Notes under the pieces: model-generated
The model's input: the letters and a program-made list of their open reading frames with translations, nothing else
Databases searched by the model: none
Told to the model about the DNA's origin: nothing
Shown here: positions 25,599 to 34,643 of the stretch, one piece after another
Numbering within the stretch: the first letter of the stretch is position 1
Layout: the number at the start of each line of letters is the position of its first letter
Assembly: GCF_002744755.1 (NCBI RefSeq)
Contig: NZ_KZ319299.1
Coordinates: forward strand, 1-64,000
Direction: 5' to 3'
Source of the DNA: Leeuwenhoekiella nanhaiensis
Lineage (GTDB): Bacteria; Bacteroidota; Bacteroidia; Flavobacteriales; Flavobacteriaceae
Length of the DNA stretch: 64,000 nucleotides
Program-made: the position numbers and the translations under genes

Positions 25599-27623
25599 TC
25601 ATTCTAAGCTATAAAATCCCTTTTCATACGTGCTGTGAAAAGGGATTTTTCGTTTCTCACAAGTTGCTTCCCAACGTTTCACATAGCTTTTGTAATTGCT
25701 GGCATCTGCTATTAGAATAGCCTGCGGAAAATACGTGATTAGGCGATCAAGATTGATCTTTGGCGATTGGATGAGCAAAATGTATTGAGGCTTTAATTCG
25801 TTAAGCTCGTAAATCCCGAGACTGTCAACAAGTAGCAGGGGTCCTTCAGGTGTATTGTAAATGGGTTTCAATCTTTCGGTTGTTATATTTTGAAGCTGAA
25901 GGTTTTCCGTGAAGCCTTTCGTAATTCTGGACAAATCCATTTTTTCATCATTAAGATGGAATACCAGGTGATTTGAACTACCTACGTTCGCAAGACTGGT
26001 GGTGCGATAGCTGTTGAGAATATAGAATTCTTCTTTTTGCTTCAGTTTTAAGACCAAAAGCGTCAGGGGTAAAATCGCGCCTGCAATCAATAACCCGCTT
26101 AAACGTGTATAATTTCTTTTCTGAATAAGTCTGCCTAAACAGAATATGAGCATGTAGCATACAGGAATAAGGATCAAAGGGAAATAGATGCTTTTCAAAA
26201 TAAACGGGTCTGCCTGAGCAATCAATTCGATAAACGAATTGAGTAATTGGAGTATGAAATCGTAAACGCGTATCAAAAAGTCAGGTAGCAGGTTTAAAAC
26301 AGCCAGAATCAGAATCCCAATACCGTATATCAGAATAAAACCCAAAATCGGAAGCACCACCATGTTAGCCAGTAGAAACAATCCCGGAAACTGATGAAAA
26401 TAATACAGGCTTAAAGGTAAAACTCCTACTTGTGCTGCCAGACTCACGCAAATAAGTTGCCAGTAGTAGCGCAGAATTTTGGGCTTAGGAAGCCAAAGGT
26501 TTTCAATTTTTGGATAAAGCCACATAATAAAAAACACGGCGGCATAACTCAGTTGAAAACCCACTTCAAACAGGAGTCTGGGACTTATGAGAAGAAGTAT
26601 CAATGCCGATGCGATTAGTGCGTTATATCCCGAACGTCGCTGGCTGTAAACCAGACCAATTTGCAAAAAGCTGAACATCGTGGCAGCTCTTAGAACTGAT
26701 GGGGATAGTCCTGTGAGGATCGCAAATAGCCAGATTGTTGTAAGCACAATGAGCAGACGAACGAGCCGTGTTTTCTTGCTATTGCCTAATGGTTTGAGTA
26801 AGAATTGTACCAAAAGCATTAAAATCCCAACGTGAAGTCCCGAAACCGCAAGGATATGAATAACACCGGCGTCAACATAGCTCTGCCTGAGTTGGGGAGA
26901 CAAATCCTGACGTTCTCCCAGTAGCAGGGCATAGGTTATAGCTTTGGTATCAGGGCTAAGTTGGTAGCGGTTTAGTTTAGATTTGAGATAGGAGCGAAAA
27001 CCGTGCGCACTGTATTCTGAGCTGTTTTCCTTTTCGGTAAACTTAATAAACGAATCCCGTTCCAAACGAATCTGACCAAAAATGCCCTTGTTTCTGAGGT
27101 AGCTGCCATAGTCAAATTGGTAAGGGGCTTGCATCGGAAATTCAGTTTGTAAGGAAGCATTGACATAAAGTACGTTTCCGGTTTCTAAGTTAGTAGTGTT
27201 TGCAGAAGTATCTCTTGGTATGCTAAGCAGGACTTTGCCGGTCGTGGTTTTGCCATTGAGTTCAAGCATTTTTCCGATAAAGCGGGCTTGAGAATTACCG
27301 GGAGCAAGTTGCTCATCAAGCACTATGACAAGGTTTGCTCTGGGAGTAATCTTCGGCTGATTAAGATAATGTTGTTCTGAAAGCAGGGGGCTGCTTAGGG
27401 TGTAAACCGAAAGCCCTATCGAGCCAAACAACAGAAATGCAGCGATTCCCGTTAAAACGGATTTCTTTCGCAGAAAAATTAAATGAATTAGAAGAAAGAA
27501 AATAAAAGCCGTCGCCTGAGCCAGAAGGATAGATGACAGCGAAAAGGAATGCAGCTTTCCGGACACTATTCCAACGATAAGTCCGGCCAGAATGAGTAGC
27601 AATGAAGTGTTTAAGCCTTTCAC
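25599..27623 (-). CDS. comEC: ComEC/Rec2-family DNA-uptake channel protein
   Basis: Polytopic protein of 674 aa. N-terminal hydrophobic helices lead into a DUF4131-type soluble region (about 85-200). The Competence domain starts near 225 (LLLGERQDLSPQLRQSYVDAGVIHILAVSGLHVGILMLLVQFLL is the family signature) and continues through about ten membrane helices. The C-terminal 150 residues lack the HxHxDH metallo-beta-lactamase motif that longer ComEC proteins carry. The family translocates single-stranded DNA into the cytoplasm. Its last codons also encode a long inverted repeat (25613-25649). Confidence 0.9.
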   Translation of the reverse strand: MKGLNTSLLLILAGLIVGIVSGKLHSFSLSSILLAQATAFIFFLLIHLIFLRKKSVLTGIAAFLLFGSIGLSVYTLSSPLLSEQHYLNQPKITPRANLVIVLDEQLAPGNSQARFIGKMLELNGKTTTGKVLLSIPRDTSANTTNLETGNVLYVNASLQTEFPMQAPYQFDYGSYLRNKGIFGQIRLERDSFIKFTEKENSSEYSAHGFRSYLKSKLNRYQLSPDTKAITYALLLGERQDLSPQLRQSYVDAGVIHILAVSGLHVGILMLLVQFLLKPLGNSKKTRLVRLLIVLTTIWLFAILTGLSPSVLRAATMFSFLQIGLVYSQRRSGYNALIASALILLLISPRLLFEVGFQLSYAAVFFIMWLYPKIENLWLPKPKILRYYWQLICVSLAAQVGVLPLSLYYFHQFPGLFLLANMVVLPILGFILIYGIGILILAVLNLLPDFLIRVYDFILQLLNSFIELIAQADPFILKSIYFPLILIPVCYMLIFCLGRLIQKRNYTRLSGLLIAGAILPLTLLVLKLKQKEEFYILNSYRTTSLANVGSSNHLVFHLNDEKMDLSRITKGFTENLQLQNITTERLKPIYNTPEGPLLLVDSLGIYELNELKPQYILLIQSPKINLDRLITYFPQAILIADASNYKSYVKRWEATCEKRKIPFHSTYEKGFYSLE
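25613..25650. terminator. Terminator hairpin inside the comEC 3' coding end
   Basis: AAAATCCCTTTTCA (25613-25626) and TGAAAAGGGATTTT (25636-25649) pair perfectly over 14 bp around a 9-nt loop, followed on the plus strand by a T. It lies 20 bp after the thioredoxin stop and can terminate that gene. On the minus strand it is comEC coding sequence for about the last 20 residues. Confidence 0.75.
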
Positions 27624-27712
27624 AAGTAATTTTTAAAATACAAAATCACCTGTTGCTTATACGGTAGGGCGTTCTAAGAACAGAAGCCTTAAAGTACTAC
27701 TTAAATCGAAAT

Positions 27713-28306
27713 TTACATAATGCGGCGCGCTTCTACAAAAGCATTATTCCAGTAGCCTTCGTTTAGAGATGAAACGATAACTCCCTGAGAGGTAGAAGAG
27801 TGAATAAACAGAATTTGCCCTGGTAAGACGTCAACCACCAGACCCACGTGATTGATGTTTTTACTGCGCCTTCCGGTAATGAAGAATAGCAAATCCCCCG
27901 GAATCACTTCATCGGTTTTAATGCGTTTCCCTTCCTCGGCAATAGCCCGGCTTACCCGGGGAATACTGATGTTTTCTTCCAGAAATGCGGTATAGATGAG
28001 ACCGCTGCAGTCCATACCTTTTGAGGTGGTGCCGCCGTATTTATAGGGCGTGCCTTCAAAGCGGCGCGCGTTACTAATGATATTATAGCGCAGTTGATTT
28101 TCGTCTTCATCCTTTATTTCAGAAAGATAGATGAGTTCATCACCGGCATCTTCAGAGGTTTTTATTTCTTTTCGTTTAGGGGCTTCATATGCTACGGCTC
28201 CTATAACAGCAGCAGTTTGAGTGGTTCTTTTGCTTCCGCCGCAACTGGCTAATGCCAGACTTAAGGCAAGTATGCCGCTCTGCTTTAGTATTCTGTTTCT
28301 CTTCAT
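27713..28306 (-). CDS. NlpC/P60 (C40) peptidase lipoprotein
   Basis: Protein of 197 aa. The start at 28306 is preferred to an ATG 12 bp upstream because it opens the lipoprotein signal (ILALSLALASCGG). The catalytic triad is visible: GMDCSGL (Cys100), NHVGLVVD (His153) and LFIHSST (His169). The family cleaves D-Glu-diaminopimelate bonds in cell-wall peptides, so this is a wall-turnover endopeptidase anchored to the membrane. It lies downstream of lpxB by 116 bp on the same strand. Confidence 0.9.
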   Translation of the reverse strand: MKRNRILKQSGILALSLALASCGGSKRTTQTAAVIGAVAYEAPKRKEIKTSEDAGDELIYLSEIKDEDENQLRYNIISNARRFEGTPYKYGGTTSKGMDCSGLIYTAFLEENISIPRVSRAIAEEGKRIKTDEVIPGDLLFFITGRRSKNINHVGLVVDVLPGQILFIHSSTSQGVIVSSLNEGYWNNAFVEARRIM

Positions 28307-28422
28307 ATATAGAAGCAAATCTTCCTTAATTGGCGCCGCAAAGGGGAGAAAATATTCCCGGGCTTGCCTGATAATTTTAAAATATATCCGGGTTTATAAC
28401 TCTTTAGCTTTGTTAAGTATCG

Positions 28423-29538
28423 TTATTCCTTTAGATTCTTATAGATCAATTGAGCTGTATTTCTACTGGCACCCGGTCCTCCCAGTTTTTTTTCGAGTTC
28501 GAAATACTCGTGAAACACCTGTTTCCGGTTTTCTTCATCAAGAATATTGTTTAACGCAGCTTTCAGCGATTTGGTATTAAAATCGGTTTGAATCAATTCT
28601 TTTACCACTTCCTTATCCATAATAAGGTTGATCAGCGAAATATAGTCCAGATTAATTACGCGTTTTGCGATCTCATACGAAATCCTTCCGCCTTTATAGC
28701 AAACCACTTCAGGAACTTTAAACAATGCGGTTTCTAAAGTCGCCGTGCCCGAAGTGACTAAAGCGGCGCTCGCCACATCCAGGAGATTATAAGTTTCATT
28801 CATCACAATGTGCACCCGGTTTTTCTTTAAAAACGGCTCGTAAAATTCAGCATCCTGACTGGGAGCTCCGGCTATTATAAATTGATATTCCTTAAAATCT
28901 CCGGTAATGCTGAGCATGCCTTCAAGCATTTTTTGAATTTCCTGTTTCCGGCTTCCGGGCAAAAGAGCGATTATAGGTCGTTCATCCAGATTGTGCTTTT
29001 CGCGGAAGTCTTCCGGAGATACGGGTTCGCGGTCGTAAATAGCATCGAGCAGGGGATGCCCCACAAAATGAACCGGAAACTGATGTTTCTTTTCGTAAAA
29101 CTCCTTTTCAAAAGGTAGAATCACAAACAGCTCATCAATATCCCGCTTGATGTCTTTAATTCGGCCTTCTTTCCAGGCCCAGATTTGAGGCGAAATGTAA
29201 TAGTAATTCTTAAAACACTGCTGACGTGCCCATTTCGCTATGCGCAAATTAAAGCCTGGATAATCCACGTAAATTACGACGTCAGGATTATAGGCCTGAA
29301 TGTCTTTTTTGCAGAATGCCAGGTTTTTGAAAATCGTGCGTATGTTTAATAACACTTCCAGAAAACCCATAAAGGCCAGATCGCGATAGTGCTTAACCAG
29401 AGTACCGCCCTGTTGCTGCATCAAATCACCTCCCCAAAACCGGAATTCGGCCTCGGGATCTTCCCTTTTCAAGGCTTTCATCAGATTTGAGGCGTGTAAA
29501 TCGCCGCTTGCTTCGCCTGCCAGGATGTAATACTTCAC
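28423..29538 (-). CDS. lpxB: Lipid-A-disaccharide synthase
   Basis: Glycosyltransferase of 371 aa (family GT19) that joins UDP-diacylglucosamine and lipid X to make the lipid A disaccharide. Family features are the N-terminal YYILAGEASGDLHASNLMKAL, the central VIYVDYPGFNLRIAKWA, IALLPGSRKQEI and the C-terminal LVTSGTATLETALFKVPEVVCYK. The upstream surE gene is 36 bp away and the two are probably co-transcribed. Confidence 0.95.
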   Translation of the reverse strand: MKYYILAGEASGDLHASNLMKALKREDPEAEFRFWGGDLMQQQGGTLVKHYRDLAFMGFLEVLLNIRTIFKNLAFCKKDIQAYNPDVVIYVDYPGFNLRIAKWARQQCFKNYYYISPQIWAWKEGRIKDIKRDIDELFVILPFEKEFYEKKHQFPVHFVGHPLLDAIYDREPVSPEDFREKHNLDERPIIALLPGSRKQEIQKMLEGMLSITGDFKEYQFIIAGAPSQDAEFYEPFLKKNRVHIVMNETYNLLDVASAALVTSGTATLETALFKVPEVVCYKGGRISYEIAKRVINLDYISLINLIMDKEVVKELIQTDFNTKSLKAALNNILDEENRKQVFHEYFELEKKLGGPGASRNTAQLIYKNLKE

Positions 29539-29574
29539 GTGTTGAGTTTTAAAGATTTTCGCACAGCGAAAAAA

Positions 29575-30357
29575 CTAGGGGTTCAGATTCCAGGAATTCA
29601 ATTCAGTAATAAAACGATGCGCGGTAAGGTCAAATTGTACCGGTACTACCGAAACATAGCCGTTTGCCAGGGCCCATTCATCGGTGTCTTGGCCTTCGTC
29701 GTGATTTACGAACTCTCCGCTCAGCCAGTAGTAATCGCGACCCATGGGGTTTGTGCGTTTATCAAAATCTTCCACCCATTGCGCATTAGCCTGGCGACCC
29801 ACCTTGATGCCCCGTATTTCGCTGGCCTTCAGTTTTGGAATGTTCACATTCAATACCACGCCCTGAGGAAGACCATTTTCCAGGACCTGACTGGTTATGC
29901 GCTTTACAAAGGTGTCACAATGCGAAAAATCTGCATCTATTGAGTAATCAAGCAATGAAAACCCTATTGCCGGAATGCCTTCAACACCGGCTTCTACCGC
30001 TGCACTCATCGTGCCGCTGTAAATCACATTGATAGACGAGTTAGAACCGTGATTGATGCCGCTCACGCAGATATCGGGTTTGCGGTGCATAATTTCCTGC
30101 ACGGCGATTTTGACACAATCGGCAGGCGTGCCCGAACACTTGTATTCTTTATGATCTGCATCCTGAAATTCACGAACGGGATCACAATAAATTGTATCGT
30201 TTACAGTTATAGCGTGACCCATCCCGCTTTGCGGACTGTCTGGCGCCACTACTATAACGTCACCCAGTTCTTTCATTAGAGTAATGAGTTTGCGAATGCC
30301 CGGTGCGGTAATGCCGTCGTCGTTTGTAATTAAAATAAGCGGTTTTTGAGCTGTCAT
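29575..30357 (-). CDS. surE: 5'/3'-nucleotidase SurE
   Basis: Metal-dependent nucleotidase of 260 aa that removes phosphate from nucleoside monophosphates and is linked to stationary-phase survival. The signature LILITNDDGITAPGI (Asp13, Asp14 bind metal) is at the N-terminus. GMGHAITV, CSGTPADCVKIA and VSGINHGSNSSINVIYSGTMSAA are all canonical. The SurE-LpxB order on one strand supports a joint transcript. Confidence 0.95.
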   Translation of the reverse strand: MTAQKPLILITNDDGITAPGIRKLITLMKELGDVIVVAPDSPQSGMGHAITVNDTIYCDPVREFQDADHKEYKCSGTPADCVKIAVQEIMHRKPDICVSGINHGSNSSINVIYSGTMSAAVEAGVEGIPAIGFSLLDYSIDADFSHCDTFVKRITSQVLENGLPQGVVLNVNIPKLKASEIRGIKVGRQANAQWVEDFDKRTNPMGRDYYWLSGEFVNHDEGQDTDEWALANGYVSVVPVQFDLTAHRFITELNSWNLNP

Positions 30358-30488
30358 TAAATTTTTGCTTTCTGCTGCTAAAATACTAAATTACGTGGCC
30401 TTTGGCGAGCCCGCGGTTTAACAAATAATTACCGCATAGTATTGGCCGTGGCACGGTTTTTAATGTAGATTGCTAGTAAAAGAATAAA

Positions 30489-32630
30489 ATGCTTAGAATT
30501 ATGATAAAGAATGCAAAAGTACTTGTTTTAGCCTTACTTCTTGGGGCTGCGTCGTGTAGTTTCACGACAAATTCTGAAGACCCCGGTAAAGACAAAGTAC
30601 TCATCAGCCTTATTTCTTACGTACTGGAGAAAGGCCATTATGACGCAAAAGATTTTGATGACACATTTTCTGAGCAGGTTTTTAATGACTTTATCACGGC
30701 TTTAGACCCACTTAAGCGTTATTTCCTGGCAAGCGATATCAAGGAGTTTGAGGTTTACAAAGATCAAATTGATGATCAGATCCGTAAGGAAGACATTACC
30801 TTTTTTGACATGGCTTACACGCGTTTGAGAGAGCGGATGGAAGAATCGAAGAAGATTTACGAAGAGGTACTTGACAAACCTTTTGATTATACAGCAGAAG
30901 ATTCAATTGATACCGACTATGAGAATATAGCTTATGCTAAAAATCGTAAGGAGCTTAAAGAGCGTTGGGAAAATCAATTGAAGTTTAGTGCTATTGGTAC
31001 GTATTACGACCGCATACAGGAAGAGGAGCAAAAAGCGAAAGACTCTACAGGTTATACTCCAATGTCCAAAGAGGCACTTGAAGAAGAAGCCCGTAAAACT
31101 ACCAAAGATTCGTACGCAGAGTACTTTGAGTTTGCAGATGAGTTAGATCGTGACGATTATTTTGCGGTGTATATAAATTCTATTGTAGAAGAATTTGACC
31201 CGCATACAACCTATTTTGCGCCGGTTGATAAAGACCGATTTGATATGCAAATGAGTGGTCAGTTTCAGGGGATTGGTGCACGTCTACAGAAAAAAAGTAA
31301 CGAAATAAGCATTACTGAAATTATTTCCGGAGGTCCCGCCTGGAGAGGTGAAGAGCTTGAAGAGGGAGATGTCATTCTTAAGGTAAAACAACAGGATGAA
31401 GATGTAGCGACCAGTGTTGTGGGAATGCGATTGGATGATGCGGTTGAATTGATCAAAGGCCCTAAAGGGACTGTAGTTACTTTAAATGTTAAGAAAAAAG
31501 ACGGAACGATTCGCAATGTCGCAATTACCCGTGATGTTGTAGAGCTTGAAGAGACTTATGCCAAAACTACCACCGTAGAGAAGGAAGGTCGCAAGTATGG
31601 GGTTATTAATTTGCCTAAGTTTTACTTCGATATGCAAAACGCGAATCAACGTAATGCAGCGACTGATGTAAAGCAGGAAATAATCAGACTTAAGGAAGAA
31701 GGAGCAGAAGGTTTGGTAATCGACCTGCGCAGTAATGGTGGAGGTTCACTTTCTACTGTTGTTGATATCGCCGGCTTGTTTATTAAAGAAGGTCCGGTCG
31801 TTCAGGTGAAGTCTAATGGAGCCGAAAGTGAAATTCTTAAAGATAAAGACCCGAGTATTTTATGGGATAAGCCGTTGGTTATTTTGGTAAATGAAATCAG
31901 TGCTTCGGCAAGTGAAATCCTTGCTGCAGCAATGCAAGATTACAAACGTGCTGTGATTATAGGAAGTAAGCAAACGTACGGGAAGGGTACTGTACAAAAT
32001 GTATACGACCTTAATCGCTGGTTACGCCAAAATGACCTGGGCGATATGGGAGCATTAAAAATTACTACCCAGAAGTTCTACCGAATCAACGGGGGTTCTA
32101 CCCAGCTTGAAGGTGTGAAAAGTGATGTCGTAGTACCAGACCGTTACAGCTATATTGACATAGGGGAGAAAGATTTGGAAAACCCACTTCCCTGGGATAA
32201 AATTGATGCTGCAGATTACAAAGTTTGGGATGGTTATATCGATTATGAGCAAACCATCAACAACAGTAATGAGCGTATGTCGCAAAACGAGCAACTGCAA
32301 TTGATTGAAGAAAATGCAAAATGGATCAAGAGTAAACAAGATGATTCGGTGTGGCCGCTAAATTTAGATCAATATGCCGCTAAGGTTGAGCAAAGCGAAG
32401 CAGAAGCCAAGCGTTTTGATGCGCTAAGAGATTATAAGACGGATTTAGTCTATAAGTCTTTGCCTTACGAAATGGAAGAATTTAAGAAAGATACGGTACT
32501 TAGGGAAAAGCGTCAGCGCTGGCACGAAGAGTTAGCTAAAGACGTGTATATGGAAGAGGCCATCAACGTTCTCGAAGACCTTAAGATTAACAATATCAGA
32601 AGAGGTAAGCTGGCAGACGTCAGAGATTAA
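30489..32630 (+). CDS. prc: Tail-specific (C-terminal processing) protease Prc/Tsp
   Basis: Periplasmic serine protease of 713 aa that degrades proteins by their hydrophobic C-termini. The N-terminus looks like a lipoprotein signal (LLLGAASCS). A PDZ domain follows (about 255-340, FQGIGARLQ...GEELEEGDVILKV), then the S41 domain with SASASEI (probable Ser473) and QTYGKG (probable Lys499). A DUF3340-type C-terminal domain completes it. An alternative start 12 bp downstream is possible. It is divergent from surE and faces a 131-bp promoter region. Confidence 0.92.
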   Translation: MLRIMIKNAKVLVLALLLGAASCSFTTNSEDPGKDKVLISLISYVLEKGHYDAKDFDDTFSEQVFNDFITALDPLKRYFLASDIKEFEVYKDQIDDQIRKEDITFFDMAYTRLRERMEESKKIYEEVLDKPFDYTAEDSIDTDYENIAYAKNRKELKERWENQLKFSAIGTYYDRIQEEEQKAKDSTGYTPMSKEALEEEARKTTKDSYAEYFEFADELDRDDYFAVYINSIVEEFDPHTTYFAPVDKDRFDMQMSGQFQGIGARLQKKSNEISITEIISGGPAWRGEELEEGDVILKVKQQDEDVATSVVGMRLDDAVELIKGPKGTVVTLNVKKKDGTIRNVAITRDVVELEETYAKTTTVEKEGRKYGVINLPKFYFDMQNANQRNAATDVKQEIIRLKEEGAEGLVIDLRSNGGGSLSTVVDIAGLFIKEGPVVQVKSNGAESEILKDKDPSILWDKPLVILVNEISASASEILAAAMQDYKRAVIIGSKQTYGKGTVQNVYDLNRWLRQNDLGDMGALKITTQKFYRINGGSTQLEGVKSDVVVPDRYSYIDIGEKDLENPLPWDKIDAADYKVWDGYIDYEQTINNSNERMSQNEQLQLIEENAKWIKSKQDDSVWPLNLDQYAAKVEQSEAEAKRFDALRDYKTDLVYKSLPYEMEEFKKDTVLREKRQRWHEELAKDVYMEEAINVLEDLKINNIRRGKLADVRD

Positions 32631-32635
32631 CTAGA

Positions 32636-32657
32636 AAAGGTAGACTTCTCTACCTTT
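32636..32657 (+). terminator. Hairpin between prc and the permease gene
   Basis: AAAGGTAGA and TCTACCTTT form a perfect 9-bp stem around CTTC. No T-run of length follows (TTTCTA), so termination would be weak, or it may act as a transcript-processing signal. Confidence 0.45.
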
Positions 32658-32686
32658 CTAATCAAGGCTCATTCAGTGAGTGATTT

Positions 32687-33808
32687 ATGGCAGAAAAATC
32701 CAGTTCATTAACTCAATTAGCGCTCCGGAAATTCAAACGAAATTTCTGGGGCGTTTTGAGTTTTATATACATCGTACTTTGCGGTCTTGTCGCGCTCTTC
32801 GCCTACGTGTTGGCGCCCGATGATACCCAAAATGCAAACCAGATGCATCTGGCTATCCATTCAAAGAAACCGGGTTTTACCGTAAAAATGCTTACTGTTC
32901 CCGGTCCTGATCCTGCGGCGCAATCTTTTTTGAGCGAATTCTTTTTAGGTGAAGCCAATGCAGATACCGAAATCCCGATTAATTCCATTAACCTGACAGA
33001 AACCGAAGTAGAATATGTGCCCTACAGCGACGAGGGGGCAGGGGAGTTGACTAAAGCCATAGCATACACAGACTTTGGCCTACAAGGGCAAATAGATCCT
33101 TCTGTTTTTGAAAAGGAATTTGTCTCTGAGAAAACTTTTATTCTGGGTACTGATAAATACGGAAGAGATTTGCTTAGCCGTATGCTCATCGGTACACGAA
33201 TTTCGTTCAGTATTGGTTTTGTAGCCGTGTTGATTTCGTTACTCATCGGAATCTTTATGGGCGCGATTGGGGGCTATTTTGGCGGAAAAATTGATGCACT
33301 CGTGATGTGGATTATCAATGTAACCTGGTCTATTCCCACTTTACTTCTGGTAATCGCAATCACTTTGGCTTTAGGTAAAGGCTTTTGGCAGGTGTTTATC
33401 GCCGTTGGACTCACTATGTGGGTTGAGGTTGCCCGGGTAGTGCGGGGGCAGGTTTTAAGCGTTAAGGAGGCTCAATACGTAACTGCAGCGCGGGCCTTAG
33501 GGTATCGGGATATGCGCATCTTGTTTCGGCATATATTGCCTAACATTCTGGCTCCGGTTATCGTAATTAGCGCGGCAAACTTTGCCAGTGCGATTCTCAT
33601 TGAAAGCGGTCTCAGCTTTTTAGGAATTGGGGCGCAGCCGCCTATTCCCAGCTGGGGCGCGATGATTAAAGATCACTACTCGTACATTATTTTGGGTAAA
33701 GCCTATCTGGCAATTATTCCCGGTCTTGCCATCATGAGTCTGGTAATGGCGTTTATGCTAATGGGTAACGCCTTGCGTGATGCGCTTGATGTAAAAGGAA
33801 CAAACTAA
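32687..33808 (+). CDS. DppC/OppC-like ABC transporter permease (orphan)
   Basis: Membrane protein of 373 aa. After TM1 (about 22-45) comes a periplasmic stretch of about 110 residues, longer than in typical DppC. The canonical entry LGTDKYGRDLLSRMLIGTRISF precedes the remaining helices. The EAA loop is clear (EAQYVTAARALGYRDMRILFRHILPN). The family imports peptides or nickel. No DppB, ATPase or binding protein lies beside it, so partners must be elsewhere. The nuclease gene begins 1 bp after it. Confidence 0.9.
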   Translation: MAEKSSSLTQLALRKFKRNFWGVLSFIYIVLCGLVALFAYVLAPDDTQNANQMHLAIHSKKPGFTVKMLTVPGPDPAAQSFLSEFFLGEANADTEIPINSINLTETEVEYVPYSDEGAGELTKAIAYTDFGLQGQIDPSVFEKEFVSEKTFILGTDKYGRDLLSRMLIGTRISFSIGFVAVLISLLIGIFMGAIGGYFGGKIDALVMWIINVTWSIPTLLLVIAITLALGKGFWQVFIAVGLTMWVEVARVVRGQVLSVKEAQYVTAARALGYRDMRILFRHILPNILAPVIVISAANFASAILIESGLSFLGIGAQPPIPSWGAMIKDHYSYIILGKAYLAIIPGLAIMSLVMAFMLMGNALRDALDVKGTN

Positions 33809-33809
33809 A

Positions 33810-34616
33810 ATGAAACGAAAATATACCTATCCGTTGCTGATGATGATTGCAGTGACGCTTATTTTTTTGGCCGAAAGGTATCTGGATGCTCAGGAGAAAC
33901 AGAAGTATGTTGAGGCTGCCACCAGCGTAAAGTCTGAAGCGCTTGATTTTTTTCTGCCGGCTGCTACCTCAAATCAAATCATTAACCACGATTATTATAC
34001 TCTTGAGTATAACGAGGAGGCTGAGCAGGCCAGCTGGGTGGCGTATACCCTGACTAAAGATCAATTGGTAGATGCCGAATTAAGTCGGCCCTATTTTGAG
34101 GTTGACCCGGCTGTAAAAACCGGGGCTGCCCACTGGCGCAATTATAAAAATAGCGGATATGACAGGGGGCATTTATGTCCTGCGGGAGACCGTCGTTTTA
34201 GCCCTCAGGCCTATGATGAAACGTTTCTGACGAGTAATATTAGTCCGCAATTGCGGGAATTCAATGGCGGCATCTGGAACCGTCTTGAAAATCAGGTGCG
34301 TGACTGGGCGAGGCGTTATGGCGAGCTTACTGTTGTCACGGGTGGACTTCTGGAAGATCCGGTAGCCAAAATAGGCGAGGAGGAAGTTTATGTACCTTCA
34401 GCTTTTTATAAAATTGTCATTCGAAAGGAGTCTTCCGGTTTTACGGCACTTGCGTTTTTGGTTCCGCATAGCGAAAGCGATCAGGATTTAAAAGCATTTG
34501 TAGTTACGATAGATGCTATTGAAGAGCTTACCAAACTTGATTTCTTTCCGCAGCTAGACGACGCTACTGAAACTCAATTGGAAGCTTCCAATTCGGTTAC
34601 AGACTGGAAATTCTGA
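33810..34616 (+). CDS. DNA/RNA non-specific endonuclease (NUC1 family), exported
   Basis: Protein of 268 aa with an N-terminal membrane anchor or signal (YPLLMMIAVTLIFLAERY). The beta-beta-alpha-metal core is clear: YDRGHLCPAGDR (DRGH at 118-121, general base His121) and SNISPQLREFNGGIWNRLE (Asn157, Glu160). Such enzymes digest nucleic acids of either sugar type outside the cytoplasm, useful in nutrient scavenging. It is packed tightly behind the permease gene (1-bp gap). Confidence 0.92.
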   Translation: MKRKYTYPLLMMIAVTLIFLAERYLDAQEKQKYVEAATSVKSEALDFFLPAATSNQIINHDYYTLEYNEEAEQASWVAYTLTKDQLVDAELSRPYFEVDPAVKTGAAHWRNYKNSGYDRGHLCPAGDRRFSPQAYDETFLTSNISPQLREFNGGIWNRLENQVRDWARRYGELTVVTGGLLEDPVAKIGEEEVYVPSAFYKIVIRKESSGFTALAFLVPHSESDQDLKAFVVTIDAIEELTKLDFFPQLDDATETQLEASNSVTDWKF

Positions 34617-34643
34617 TTTATCAAAAGTCTTTCCGCTTAAATG

